This document shows positions 1-8,673 of a stretch of DNA of 64,000 nucleotides, piece after piece. Source of the stretch: Gracilibacteraceae bacterium (lineage in GTDB: Bacteria > Bacillota > Desulfitobacteriia > Desulfitobacteriales > Syntrophobotulaceae); the NCBI GenBank assembly GCA_031266805.1, contig JAISAH010000111.1, forward strand, positions 48,605-112,604, read 5' to 3'. Each line of letters starts with the position of its first letter. The stretch's first letter is position 1. The notes beneath the pieces are model-generated. The model ran no database searches. It worked only from the letters and a program-made list of their open reading frames with translations, and had not been told where the DNA came from. The translations under genes and the position numbers were made by a program.

Positions 1-111
1 CAGCGGGATCTGGTTATCCTCTAAAAGCGCTACGACCGCTTGCAGGCGCTCCAGCCCGGCTTCAAAGGACTCCGCTCTTTTATTGTCTTCCACTCGCTTG
101 TCTCCCGTCAT
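1..111 (-). CDS. xseB: Exodeoxyribonuclease VII small subunit, partial (N-terminal part)
   Basis: The reverse strand reads MTGDKRVEDNKRAESFEAGL and continues to the window edge, so only about 37 N-terminal residues are visible. The pattern of a Phe-Glu-rich first helix followed by LERLQAVVALLEDNQIPL is the small all-helical XseB subunit, which binds XseA to form exonuclease VII. It overlaps the 3' end of xseA, as expected for a coupled xseA-xseB pair. The start is ambiguous: the ATG at 111 has a weak Shine-Dalgarno, while a GTG at 93 sits about 8 nt after GGGAG and may be the true start. It is truncated by the window, not visibly broken. Confidence 0.85.
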   Translation of the reverse strand, partial: MTGDKRVEDNKRAESFEAGLERLQAVVALLEDNQIPL

Positions 112-1381
112 ACTCAAGTTTTCGCGCCGCTTCCACCCGGCAGTCGAGCCGCCCGTCTTTCAGCCGCACCTGTATGGCCTGCCCGGCTCTGGCCGCCTTC
201 GTTTCGGTGATAAGAGCGCCGGATTCGCCATACACAAGACCGTAACCCCGCCCGAGAACGGCCAAAGGACTGAGAGCCTGCAGCCGGGCGCCCAAAAGAG
301 CCGTCTCCCGTTCGCGGACGGCCAGAATCTCGCCGCTTACCGCCTTTATCCGCGCGGCGCCGGCGGCCAGCGCCTGAAACCCCGCTTTTATCCGCCGGCG
401 GCCGGCGGCCGGCAATCGCTCCGCCAGAAAATCCAGTTCCTGTCGCCGGGCGCCGTATATTTCCCGCGGGTGACGCAGGACGCGCGCCGCCTGATATACC
501 GCCAGCGCCTGCCGTTTGCCCGCGATCTGGCGCTCCAGGCGGGCGACAAGCAGTTTTTCCCAATCCGCGCAGCGCTTGCGCAACGTTTCCCGGGCCGGGA
601 TAACGAGTTCCGCCGCGGCGGAAGGCGTGGGGGCGCGCAGATCGGCGACAAAATCCATGATCGTCACATCCGTCTCATGCCCGACGGCGGCGATTATGGG
701 GATAGGCGAAGCGGCGGCGGCGCGGGCTACGATCTCCGTGTTGAAAGGCTGCAGATCTTCCAGCGAACCGCCACCGCGGCCGACGATGAGGACGTCCGGC
801 CCTCCCCAGCGAGCGGCCTGAGAGATCGCCGCGGCAATCGCCGCTGGCGCCGCCGCCCCCTGCACGGCGACCGGCAGCAACACCAGCTGTACCGCCGGAT
901 CACGGCGGCGGGCGACGCGGATAATGTCGTGCAGGGCCGCCCCCGCGGGACTGGTGATAACGCCGACCAGACGGGGGCGGAGGGGCAGTTTTTGCTTGCG
1001 TTCCGGCCGAAAAAGCCCTTCCGCCCCCAGTTTTTGCCGCAACTGTTCAAAAGCCAGCCAATGAGCGCCCTCCCCCGCCAGGCTCAGTTCGCTCACATAG
1101 ACCTGGATATATCCCTCCCGCTCGTAAAAGCGCGTATTGCCGCGCGCCAGAACGCGCAGCCCGTCCTGCGGCAAAAAAGGAACGCCGGCGGCGTCCTCCC
1201 GGAACATGACGACGCGAATCAAGGCCCCGGCGTCTTTCAGCGTAAAATACCAATGACCGGAAGCGCGGTGATTTTTGAAATTGGAGATCTCACCCTCAAA
1301 GCGGATATCCCGCAAATGGGCGTCCTGCCGCAGGACCCGGGCGATTTCCCGGTTCAGGCGCGTGATGCTCCAAATCTCCAT
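80..1381 (-). CDS. xseA: Exodeoxyribonuclease VII large subunit
   Basis: This is the 433-residue catalytic subunit of exonuclease VII, which degrades single-stranded DNA from both ends in repair and recombination. An N-terminal OB-fold (about residues 1-100, with GEISNFKNHRASGHWYFTLK) is followed by the catalytic domain (VGVITSPAGAALHDI, then VGRGGGSLEDLQPFN and AVGHETDVTIMDFVADLRAPT), all XseA signatures. The C-terminus is helical. Length is normal. The ORF track starts at a TTG (1384), but the adjacent ATG at 1381 is 9 nt from AGGAGG and is preferred. It lies just downstream of a CorA-type gene and overlaps xseB, so the two subunits are probably co-translated. Confidence 0.95.
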   Translation of the reverse strand: MEIWSITRLNREIARVLRQDAHLRDIRFEGEISNFKNHRASGHWYFTLKDAGALIRVVMFREDAAGVPFLPQDGLRVLARGNTRFYEREGYIQVYVSELSLAGEGAHWLAFEQLRQKLGAEGLFRPERKQKLPLRPRLVGVITSPAGAALHDIIRVARRRDPAVQLVLLPVAVQGAAAPAAIAAAISQAARWGGPDVLIVGRGGGSLEDLQPFNTEIVARAAAASPIPIIAAVGHETDVTIMDFVADLRAPTPSAAAELVIPARETLRKRCADWEKLLVARLERQIAGKRQALAVYQAARVLRHPREIYGARRQELDFLAERLPAAGRRRIKAGFQALAAGAARIKAVSGEILAVRERETALLGARLQALSPLAVLGRGYGLVYGESGALITETKAARAGQAIQVRLKDGRLDCRVEAARKLEYDGRQASGRQ

Positions 1382-1394
1382 CAAGGCCGTCCTC

Positions 1395-2357
1395 CTACAA
1401 GATTTTGCGGCGTATGAGATAAAACGCGGTTATCCCCGTCAGGAAGACGCAAATGCCGATGACGATCAAAAACCCGTAAGGAGTGCGTTCGCCAAAAGGC
1501 ACGATGACGTTCATGCCCCAAAAACTGGCAATCATCGTCGGGATGGCCAGGATAATGGTCATGGCGGTGAGAAATTTCATCACCATGTTCAAATTGTTCG
1601 AGATAATGGAAGCGAAGGTTTCCATCATCGCGGCGAGGATGCGGCTGTACATTTCCACCATCTGAGTCGCCTGACTGTTTTCGATGATGACGTCCTCCAG
1701 CAAATCCTCGTCCTCCTCATAAACGGGCAGAATATGCGCCGTATGGGCGCTGCTGCGGAGACGGAGCAGCCGGTCGAGCACGACGCCGTTGGAGCGCACG
1801 GAAGCGGAAAAATAAGTCAAGGATTGCTGCAGATCCATGAGCTCAAAAATGCCCTTGTTGTGCATAAAACGGCGCAGATCTTTTTCAATGCGCTCATTGG
1901 CCCGGCTGATCTGACGGATATAACGCAAGTAAAAAGTCGCCGCTTTAAGCAAAATTTGGAATAAAAAACGGGTCCGCTTCGCCGTATTAAAACTGCGTCG
2001 CGTATAATCGTTAAACTCCGTGAACACGGGGTTTTCTTCCAGGCAGACGGTTATGATCAGATCCGGGGTTATGACGATGCCGAGCGGCAGCGTGTCATAA
2101 TTGGTCTCGTTGGTCATGAGCGGAATGTTGACGAGAACCAGAGCGAAATCGTCTTCGACTTCGATGCGCGAACGTTCTTCCTCGTCGAGCGCAGCGCGGA
2201 AAAAATCCATGGGCGCGCCGGTCAAATCAGCCACTCGCGCCAATTCCTGCTCCGTGGGCCTGACCAGACTGATCCAGCAGTTGCGGTCCAGGTCTTCGAT
2301 TTCCAGCGTCTGAAATACGGATCTGTCGTTCTTGAATACATTGAGCAGCGCTCTCAC
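1395..2357 (-). CDS. corA: CorA-family divalent cation (Mg2+/Co2+) transporter
   Basis: About 320 residues: a large acidic, helical cytoplasmic N-terminal domain, then two C-terminal membrane helices (MKFLTAMTIILAIPTMIASFW and GFLIVIGICVFLTGITAFY) separated by the GMN motif in WGMNVIVPFGE. GMN plus two terminal helices defines the CorA/MRS2 pentameric channel family for Mg2+ or Co2+ uptake. The ORF track opens at a GTG at 2387, but a TACAAT box at 2394-2399 would place the transcript start at about that codon. A GTG at 2357 preceded by GGAGAAGAG is therefore preferred. The exact ion is not decided by sequence. Confidence 0.88.
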   Translation of the reverse strand: MRALLNVFKNDRSVFQTLEIEDLDRNCWISLVRPTEQELARVADLTGAPMDFFRAALDEEERSRIEVEDDFALVLVNIPLMTNETNYDTLPLGIVITPDLIITVCLEENPVFTEFNDYTRRSFNTAKRTRFLFQILLKAATFYLRYIRQISRANERIEKDLRRFMHNKGIFELMDLQQSLTYFSASVRSNGVVLDRLLRLRSSAHTAHILPVYEEDEDLLEDVIIENSQATQMVEMYSRILAAMMETFASIISNNLNMVMKFLTAMTIILAIPTMIASFWGMNVIVPFGERTPYGFLIVIGICVFLTGITAFYLIRRKIL

Positions 2358-2393
2358 CTCTTCTCCGCGTGGCCGGCAAAACGTCACGCTTTT

Positions 2394-2399
2394 ATTGTA
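2394..2399 (-). promoter_or_regulatory. Candidate -10 box for the corA-type gene
   Basis: On the minus strand TACAAT lies about 37 nt upstream of the preferred GTG start. No good -35 hexamer is visible, so this is a weak call that mainly helps choose the start codon. Confidence 0.35.
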
Positions 2400-2408
2400 C
2401 GCCGGATG

Positions 2409-3038
2409 TCATTGGGAAATTACGGCCAGCACCCCGGCGCGCAAAGCCGCGCTTTCGCGCCGGAGTTCCTCTCGCTCCAAGCGGACGGGCTCCGTAAACT
2501 CCGGGGCGTCGATCTGAGACAGATTAATATCCACGCTGAGGAGAGCGGATTCCAGCGCCCCGTCCAGGAGACAGGCGGCGACGCCGACGTCGCTTATAGC
2601 GCCCTTGTTGCCAATGGGCGCTAAAGCGACGGCGAGACGCAGGCCGGCCGCGCAGACCCGCGCCAAAGCCAGCGGCGTCAGCGCGGCCGCCCGCGTGGCG
2701 GCGGCAAGAGACAGCCGCCGCCGCGTCGCCGCCGCCGGGGTGTCTTGCGCCGCCTTATACGCGCGCATATAATCCTCAAAAACGCGTATATCCGCGCCTA
2801 CGCCTTCCCGCGCTTTTTCCGTCCCGGCGGCGGCTTCCCGCAAAATCCGGCGAGCCTCGTCCTCCACGGCGCGATATTTTTCCTTGCCGATCGTCAAATT
2901 GGCGACCATACTCAGCATGGCAAAGCCCATCGCCGCCGTATAGGCCGCGATACTGCCGCCGCCGGGCGTCGGGGCGCCGGCGGCGGCCCGGGTCAAAAAT
3001 TCATCCAAGGTCCAATCCAAAGAAAAATCTCCGGTCAT
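2409..3038 (-). CDS. fchA: Cyclodeaminase/cyclohydrolase family protein (FchA-like)
   Basis: A 209-residue all-helical protein of the formiminotransferase-cyclodeaminase C-terminal family. It carries the diagnostic loop APTPGGGSIAAYTAAMG near the N-terminus and a helical body ending KGAISDVGVAACLLDGALES. Stand-alone members act as methenyl-tetrahydrofolate cyclohydrolase (FchA) or formimino-THF cyclodeaminase. The start is the ATG at 3038, 7 nt after GGGGAG; the 20 extra upstream residues in the ORF track are not family-like. It lies 25 nt downstream of folD, so it probably works in one-carbon (C1-THF) interconversion. Which of the two reactions it performs cannot be settled from sequence alone. 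Confidence 0.85.
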   Translation of the reverse strand: MTGDFSLDWTLDEFLTRAAAGAPTPGGGSIAAYTAAMGFAMLSMVANLTIGKEKYRAVEDEARRILREAAAGTEKAREGVGADIRVFEDYMRAYKAAQDTPAAATRRRLSLAAATRAAALTPLALARVCAAGLRLAVALAPIGNKGAISDVGVAACLLDGALESALLSVDINLSQIDAPEFTEPVRLEREELRRESAALRAGVLAVISQ

Positions 3039-3063
3039 AAACGCGCTCCCCGCTCTTTCTATT

Positions 3064-3912
3064 TCAAAGGAGAGTCTTTTTCGCCGCTTGCAGCACATTG
3101 GCCAAGAGCAGCGCCGTGGTCAGAGCGCCTACTCCCCCCGGCGTCGGGGAGATCCAGCCCGCGGTTTCGCCGACCCCGGCAAAGTCCACATCGCCGCGCA
3201 TACCTTTTTCCGTCTGGCTGAGACCGGCGTCGACCACCGCGGCGCCGGGGCGCACCATCTCCCGCGTCACCAGACCGGCCCGTCCCGCCGCCGCGACTAA
3301 AATATCCGCTTGCCGCGTCAGGCGCGGAAGGTCGGGAGTTTGCGAATGACAAACCGTCACGGTCGCGTTTTCGCGTAGCAGGAGAAATATCAGCGGTTTG
3401 CCCACCGTGTCGCCGCGGCCGATAATAACGGCGTGGCGGCCGGCCAGCGGCACGCCGCTCCGTTTGAGCAAAGTGACGCAGCTGCGCGGCGTCGCCGGAT
3501 ACAGTCCGTCCTCGCCGCTCATCAGACGCCCGCGGTTCACCGGGTGGACGCCGTCCGCGTCTTTATCCGGATCAATGGCCGCGGCGACAGCCCGGGCGCC
3601 GATCTGCGGCGGCAAAGGCAGTTCCGCCATTATACCGTGCGTCCGCACATCGGCGTTCAGGCGCTGGATCAGGGCCAGCACTTCCCTCTCCGGCGCCGCG
3701 GCGGCAAAATGAAACAACTCGAACTCAATGCCGATATTTTCCGCTTGCTTTTTTTTCGCTTGCGCGTAAGTCAAAGAAGCCGGGTCGTCGCCGGCCATTA
3801 TAACCGCCAGTTTAGGCCTGACGCCGCGCGCCGCCGCGCGGTCCGTCTCCGACCGCAGTTCTTTTTTTATCTCGGCGGCAATGGTTTTGCCGTCTAATAT
3901 GTCCGCTTTCAC
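3064..3912 (-). CDS. folD: Bifunctional methylene-THF dehydrogenase / methenyl-THF cyclohydrolase
   Basis: A 282-residue cytosolic enzyme interconverting 5,10-methylene-, methenyl- and 10-formyl-tetrahydrofolate. Family marks are the YAQAKKKQAENIGI block with the catalytic Tyr and Lys, ELPLPPQI, DPDKDADGVHPVNRG, the Rossmann loop VIIGRGDTVGKP, and PTPGGVGALTTALLLANVL. The usual GRS of the Rossmann loop reads GRGD here, a mild variation. It heads the folD-fchA pair. A second cyclohydrolase-like gene next to a bifunctional FolD is redundant on paper and may indicate high one-carbon flux (inference). Confidence 0.95.
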   Translation of the reverse strand: MKADILDGKTIAAEIKKELRSETDRAAARGVRPKLAVIMAGDDPASLTYAQAKKKQAENIGIEFELFHFAAAAPEREVLALIQRLNADVRTHGIMAELPLPPQIGARAVAAAIDPDKDADGVHPVNRGRLMSGEDGLYPATPRSCVTLLKRSGVPLAGRHAVIIGRGDTVGKPLIFLLLRENATVTVCHSQTPDLPRLTRQADILVAAAGRAGLVTREMVRPGAAVVDAGLSQTEKGMRGDVDFAGVGETAGWISPTPGGVGALTTALLLANVLQAAKKTLL

Positions 3913-3983
3913 CCGCCGTACCTCCCGCGATCGATCGTGTCATTATATCACGGATCCATTCAATGTGCAAGCCTCCCAAAGCC

Positions 3984-5066
3984 TTAAAATTCAATGGTTC
4001 CGGCACTTCGCGCCCTGCTAAAACTCAGCGGGACGACCGCGGCGGCGGTTAGCCCCGCCAGCAGGCAGAGCCACGCCCAGCCTCCGCCTTGGACAGCCTG
4101 GATCGCGCCGAGAGGCAGCAGCGGCAGAAGCAGCGGCGACGGGAGCGGCAGATTCCATAAACCGCCGCCTAATGTCATGTTGAGCAGAAACCAGGGAATA
4201 AAAATCCATACGGCCCAAGCTCTTTTTCCGGTCAGCGCGAGCAAGGATCCGAGCGCGGCGGCGTAAAAAGCCAGAAGGAGCAGCGCCGCCGTTACCGGAA
4301 GCGGGACGGCGATCCGGTAAAACAAGCGCAATCCGCATATATACAAAATAGTCAGCAGTCCCCATCCCGTCCACACCGCCAGTGCAAAAGCCGCCCGGGC
4401 GCGCGCCGCCGCCCGGCGGTCACGCAGCAGCAGCCGGCGGTTATCCGGGCCGGGCGCCGCCACGGCCGCCTGTAAAAAAGCGAGCAATAAGAACAGCGCC
4501 GGCAGACCAAAAGCCGGCGGAGAGGAAAAAGCCTGCGGCGCGGCGGCCGGGCCTTCGTAGGCTATGGTCAGGATGGGTTCGGCCGTCGCGGTCGGCGGCA
4601 TTTCCGCGACGGGGGCCCGGACCGCCTGCAATTGATTCCGCCGGATGACGTCAGCCCGCAGCATCACCGCCTCCACCGCCAGGAATTCTTTTATCATGGA
4701 GACGTCGCTGACGCCGGGAGCGGGATACAGCAAAACCGCGCCGCCCTGCCCGCCCGCGATCAAGGCGTCAAATTGCGGTGATATAACGGCCAGCCCTTGC
4801 ACGGCGTGGGCGGCAAAAATTTTTTCCCGCTCGACCGGCGGTTCAGCCCGGATTATCCGCAGTTCCGGCGTTTGCTCCAGCGCCCGGATATAACGCCGGG
4901 CCAGAGGACCGTCGCTTTCCACGGCAAGGGCTATGCTCAGTTCCGGTTTTTTTTCGCTCAAAGCCGCGGAACTCATCTCTCCCAGCACAAGCTGACAGGT
5001 TATCAGCAAAATAAACAGCGGCCATTGCCGGCCGACGACGCGCAGATATATCGCAAACAGGCTCAT
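3984..5066 (-). CDS. ABC-2 type transporter permease (second subunit)
   Basis: About 360 residues. An N-terminal membrane helix (WPLFILLITCQLVLG) is followed by an extracytoplasmic region of roughly 150 residues and then five or six C-terminal helices (FGLPALFLLLAFLQAA and WIFIPWFLLNMTLGG among them). This is the layout of ABC-2 family exporter permeases. The ORF track starts much further upstream, but the ATG at 5066 overlaps the stop of the upstream permease as ATGA and has a GGAGG site, so the first 42 track residues are excluded. It is the last gene of a three-gene ABC operon. The substrate is unknown. Confidence 0.75.
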   Translation of the reverse strand: MSLFAIYLRVVGRQWPLFILLITCQLVLGEMSSAALSEKKPELSIALAVESDGPLARRYIRALEQTPELRIIRAEPPVEREKIFAAHAVQGLAVISPQFDALIAGGQGGAVLLYPAPGVSDVSMIKEFLAVEAVMLRADVIRRNQLQAVRAPVAEMPPTATAEPILTIAYEGPAAAPQAFSSPPAFGLPALFLLLAFLQAAVAAPGPDNRRLLLRDRRAAARARAAFALAVWTGWGLLTILYICGLRLFYRIAVPLPVTAALLLLAFYAAALGSLLALTGKRAWAVWIFIPWFLLNMTLGGGLWNLPLPSPLLLPLLPLGAIQAVQGGGWAWLCLLAGLTAAAVVPLSFSRARSAGTIEF

Positions 5067-6229
5067 GCTTTCCTCCAGCCGATCCCGGCGACGAAACCGC
5101 CGGCGGCGGCCGGGGCGGCGAAATACAAGAGCGACGGCAGGAATGGCGCCTGCCCGCCCAAGGTCCATTCGGCCAGCAAATGAGCGAGCCAAGCCGGGTT
5201 AAAGACGCGGAAACTGGCGTCCATCAAGTACACGGGATAAAAGCCGCCTCCGGCAAAGAGCATGAACAGAAGCAGGGTAAAGGCGCCAAGGGCCGTGCGG
5301 GCCGCGGCGGCGTCAGCGGACGTTTCCGCCCGCCGGAAAGCGGCAAAGGCCATGCAGATAAACAGCATGATCAAAGTCAGCAAAGAAGCGGAGAGGAACA
5401 ACCGCGGCGCCGAACAGGGAATATCCCAGGCGGCTAACAGCGGCGTCAGCGCCAGAGAAAAAACCAGCGCCATGCTCAGAGCCAGCAAAGCCTTCGCGGC
5501 GCAGATATGGACGGCGCGGACCCGGCGCGCGGCCAAACGGCGAAAATACCCGGAAGCGAACTGGCGCGCGCTCAGAGCCGCCGCGGTGATCGCCGCGAGC
5601 GCGGCGGTCAGGAACAGCAGCAGCGCCAGCAGCTGGAGATGATAAGGCGCGACAGCCGGGATCACGCTGACATTGCGGGCGCGGCCGATGGCTTCCTGCA
5701 GCAGCGATAGGTTAAAAACCCGTTCCGCCCGGTAAAGCGATTGCCGGTCGCCGTAAAACGGCCGGATGTCGTCATAAAAAGAGAGCGCCGTTTGCTGCAC
5801 CCGGTTCATGGTTTTTACATAGGCGGAGGCCACATCCAAGCTGATAGGACCCGTGAAAGGATCGCGCGCCTCCAGCGTGATTTCCGCCCGTCCGCTGAAA
5901 ATCAGGGCGTCGATCATCCCGGCCGGCATGGTCACGCACACGTCGACGTCGCCGGCGTCCAGCAGCGTCTCCGCTTCCTGTTCGTCGACGACGAGCAATT
6001 TGTCCACCATTTCCAGCCCGGACACCATACCGGCCAGCATTTGGGCCATATCAGCACTGTCGTGATTGACCAAGGCGATGGATATTTTTGGCATATCGCC
6101 GCTGCGCGCGAGTTCCGGCGGCAAGGAAAAGAAAAAAGCGGCGGCGCAAACGAGCAGCCCTCCCGCCAGCAAAGGCAGCCCACGAGCGAGCAGCCGCGCG
6201 TCCGTAAGAAAAACCAGCAGGATCTTCAA
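5063..6229 (-). CDS. ABC-2 type transporter permease (first subunit)
   Basis: A 388-residue membrane protein with the same plan as its downstream partner: an N-terminal helix (GLPLLAGGLLVCAAAFFF), a large extracytoplasmic domain of about 150 residues, then about five helices (LLALLLFLTAALAAITAAAL, LFLSASLLTLIMLFICMAF). It starts at a TTG overlapping the ATPase stop (TTGA) with AGG upstream, so translation is coupled. Two unlike permeases and one ATPase suggest a heterodimeric exporter. Nothing identifies a cargo; the neighbouring tail-anchored protein may be part of the system. Confidence 0.75.
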   Translation of the reverse strand: MKILLVFLTDARLLARGLPLLAGGLLVCAAAFFFSLPPELARSGDMPKISIALVNHDSADMAQMLAGMVSGLEMVDKLLVVDEQEAETLLDAGDVDVCVTMPAGMIDALIFSGRAEITLEARDPFTGPISLDVASAYVKTMNRVQQTALSFYDDIRPFYGDRQSLYRAERVFNLSLLQEAIGRARNVSVIPAVAPYHLQLLALLLFLTAALAAITAAALSARQFASGYFRRLAARRVRAVHICAAKALLALSMALVFSLALTPLLAAWDIPCSAPRLFLSASLLTLIMLFICMAFAAFRRAETSADAAAARTALGAFTLLLFMLFAGGGFYPVYLMDASFRVFNPAWLAHLLAEWTLGGQAPFLPSLLYFAAPAAAGGFVAGIGWRKA

Positions 6230-6837
6230 ATTGGCCTCCGGTCCGCGTCAGGCAAAGTGAGGATGTTTTCACATAATTCCGCAAAATCATCCCGATTATG
6301 AGACACCAGGATCATGGCCGTGCCGGCCTGTTTTTTCTCTAGGAGCAGCTTCCTGACCGAATCGTAGGATTCCCGGTCCAAGCCGCTGAAAGCCTCATCC
6401 AATAGCAGTAATTCCGGCGCGGGCAGCAAAGCCGCCGCAATGGACAAACGGGCGCGCATACCGACGCTGCAGCGCGAGAGAGGCTTATGCCAGAAAGCCA
6501 GAAGATCGCACCGCTCGGCGCATTCCTGCACGCGCTCCCGCGCCGTTTTTCCTGTCAAAGCGCACAAAGCGGCTTCCAGCCGCAAATTATCGCGGCAGGA
6601 AAGCGCCTCCTGGAATCCGTCTTGCTGCATGACATAGCCCAGCGACCCGGCGCGGCTGAATTCACCCGCGTCAGCCTTGACGACGCCGGCGATGATATCC
6701 AGTAAAGTAGTTTTACCGCAGCCGTTGCGGCCGTAAACCCCCAGACCTTCGCCCGGGGCCAGTGCAAAAGAAACCGGTTCAAACAGAGGTGTCCGGCGTA
6801 TTTTCTGGAGACGGCTGACCGTTAAAATCTCATTCAT
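6226..6837 (-). CDS. ABC transporter ATP-binding protein
   Basis: A 203-residue, single nucleotide-binding domain. It has Walker A GRNGCGKTT, a Q-loop region (VMQQDGF), Walker B ELLLLDEAFSGLD and an H-switch in VSHNRDD. The ABC signature is unusual: CSVGMRARLSIAAAL replaces the usual LSGGQ. The start is the ATG at 6837; the 30 residues before it in the ORF track run into the upstream gene and are not family-like. It is short for an ABC ATPase but complete. It energises the two ABC-2 permeases immediately downstream. Confidence 0.88.
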   Translation of the reverse strand: MNEILTVSRLQKIRRTPLFEPVSFALAPGEGLGVYGRNGCGKTTLLDIIAGVVKADAGEFSRAGSLGYVMQQDGFQEALSCRDNLRLEAALCALTGKTARERVQECAERCDLLAFWHKPLSRCSVGMRARLSIAAALLPAPELLLLDEAFSGLDRESYDSVRKLLLEKKQAGTAMILVSHNRDDFAELCENILTLPDADRRPI

Positions 6838-6845
6838 GTACTCGC

Positions 6846-7565
6846 CTAATAAATAAAATACCACCAGACGCCAAACGTAGCCGCCGCCAAGGCGAGCATC
6901 AGCCCCACCAGCTTTGCCCCCCGCCAAATCGAAGAAGGAAGATCGGTTGTTTCTTCCGTCAGTATTTGTTTCATCTCGTTAGCCTGAAAATAAACGGATT
7001 GCGGTTCGGCCTTTTCGGCTTTCATCCAGTCCGGAAAACCGGATTCCGGCAGCGGCCAGAGGATCTCCCGTTCTTCCGGCGTACATTCCCAGGGGTTTTT
7101 CCCCATTTCGGCTCTGTCCGCCGCCGGCGCATCCGCCGTCCCTATCGCTTCCGCCGTGTCAGCCGCCGTCCCCGTCGCCGCGTCAGCCGCCGCTGTTTCC
7201 GCTGTATCATCCGCCGCCATCGTCGCGTCGTCCACCATCGCGGCAGTGCCGTCCGCCGCCCCGGCCACGCCCCGCTCCGCCGGCGCCAGCGCGTCGTCAA
7301 CAGGATCATACTCCGCTGTCCCAACCGCCATCCCCGCCGTCCCATAGACGGCAGCGGCGGGCGGGGTCTCCGGCCCGGCTTGTTCCACTGTTGTTTCCCT
7401 GGCTGAGTACTCCGCTGCCAAAGCTTCCGCCCTGACCCGCGCTTCGGCTCGCGCCCGGTCCGCTTCAACTTCGTGCCAGAGTATGTCGCCCCGCAGAAGC
7501 TTATTTACTTCTTCCCCGGTCAGCCATATCTCGCCTACCGAACCGAACTCTTGTTCTTCCGCCAT
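6846..7565 (-). CDS. Ala/Asp/Thr-rich, C-terminally membrane-anchored protein of unknown function
   Basis: A 239-residue protein I do not recognise. Residues 1-55 are acidic and charged (WLTGEEVNKLLRGDILWHE). The middle (about 60-155) is low complexity, with recurring GTA, DTA and ADD units. A short ordered block follows (NPWECTPEEREILWPLPESG), then a single C-terminal membrane helix (LVGLMLALAAATFGVWWYF), so the protein should be tail-anchored with its bulk in the cytoplasm. It ends 8 nt before the ABC ATPase start, in the same operon direction, and may be an accessory to that exporter. It also follows pilT by about 37 nt. The low-complexity tract probably varies between strains. Confidence 0.6.
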   Translation of the reverse strand: MAEEQEFGSVGEIWLTGEEVNKLLRGDILWHEVEADRARAEARVRAEALAAEYSARETTVEQAGPETPPAAAVYGTAGMAVGTAEYDPVDDALAPAERGVAGAADGTAAMVDDATMAADDTAETAAADAATGTAADTAEAIGTADAPAADRAEMGKNPWECTPEEREILWPLPESGFPDWMKAEKAEPQSVYFQANEMKQILTEETTDLPSSIWRGAKLVGLMLALAAATFGVWWYFIY

Positions 7566-7602
7566 AGTAACCTCTTTGTCCGGCGCTTGACGCCCGAGCA
7601 GC

Positions 7603-8673
7603 TTACTGCTTCATCTTTTTCTGCAATGTATCCGCGTTAGAGGCGAAGGCCAGCGCGTCGCGCTCACTGACGACTCCCGCCTTGAACAGTTTCAGGATAC
7701 TCGCGTCCATGGCCAGCATCCCTTCTCCCGCCGAAGAATAAATCACCGTGTCCAGCTGGTGGACTTTAGACTCGCGGATCATATTGCGCACGGCGCTGTT
7801 GACCAGCATGATCTCGAAAACAACGGCCATTTTGTCGTCAACCGTCGGGATCAGCTGCTGGGAAATGACCGCCTGCAGCACCATCGAAAGCTGGATGCGT
7901 ATTTGCTGCTGCTGACTCGGCGGGAAAGCGTCGATCACCCGGTCGATCGTATTCGCCGCCCCGATGGTATGAAGGGTGGAAATGATCAGATGGCCTGTTT
8001 CCGCCGCCGTCATCGCTACGGTGATGGTTTCGTGATCACGCATTTCCCCGAGCAGGATCACGTCCGGCGCCTGACGCAGCGCCGCCCGCAGAGCGTGGAC
8101 ATAACTGTTGGTGTCGGTAAAGACCTCTCGCTGGCTCACAATGCTCTGCTTGTGACTGTGCAGATATTCCAGCGGATCCTCCAGGGTGATCACATGTTTA
8201 TGGCTGGTCTTATTGATTTCATCGATCATACAGGCCAGCGTCGTAGACTTGCCGCTGCCGGCCGGCCCGGTGACCAGCACCAGCCCTTTGGGCCGGTGAG
8301 CCAGCTGCAGCACCGTCGGCGGAATCCCCAGCTCTCCCGGATCGGGCAGATCAAAAGTCACAACGCGAATGACCGCCGCCAGCGATCCTCTCTGTTTGTA
8401 AGTACTGACGCGAAAACGGGACACTCCGGCCAGAGCGAAGGAAAAATCATCGTCGCCCGCCTTCAAAAACTGCCCGATCTCGCGCCCTCCCGCCATATCG
8501 TAAATCTCGCGCAGAAGAACTTCGGTGTCGCTCGGAGACAGCCGGCCCCCCTCCTGAGTTTCGATGACGCCGCTGAGTTTATAGGCGATCGGCATGCCGG
8601 ATATGAGAAAAATATCCGAAGCGTTCAGATCCACCGCGTTTTGCAGCAATTGGCGGGCGCTCATCCCGTTCAT
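7603..8673 (-). CDS. pilT: PilT-family twitching-motility/retraction ATPase
   Basis: A 356-residue hexameric secretion ATPase. It shows the PAS-like N-terminal domain, Walker A GPAGSGKSTTLACMID, the Asp box VITLEDPLEYLHSHK, Walker B APDVILLGEMRDHETI and the His box GHLIISTLHTIGAANTIDR. The PilT-type C-terminal block appears as SAVRNMIRESK, close to the AIRNLIRE motif of retraction ATPases. These features favour PilT over PilB. Its ATG overlaps the stop of the upstream YlbF gene (ATGA). No other type IV pilus gene lies in the window, so the rest of the machine must be elsewhere. Confidence 0.9.
   Translation of the reverse strand: MNGMSARQLLQNAVDLNASDIFLISGMPIAYKLSGVIETQEGGRLSPSDTEVLLREIYDMAGGREIGQFLKAGDDDFSFALAGVSRFRVSTYKQRGSLAAVIRVVTFDLPDPGELGIPPTVLQLAHRPKGLVLVTGPAGSGKSTTLACMIDEINKTSHKHVITLEDPLEYLHSHKQSIVSQREVFTDTNSYVHALRAALRQAPDVILLGEMRDHETITVAMTAAETGHLIISTLHTIGAANTIDRVIDAFPPSQQQQIRIQLSMVLQAVISQQLIPTVDDKMAVVFEIMLVNSAVRNMIRESKVHQLDTVIYSSAGEGMLAMDASILKLFKAGVVSERDALAFASNADTLQKKMKQ

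Noticed and set aside
83-1417. 444-codon plus-strand ORF opposite xseA
   Set aside because: Antisense shadow of xseA in GC-rich sequence; Arg/Pro/Gln-rich with no domain, no ribosome site.
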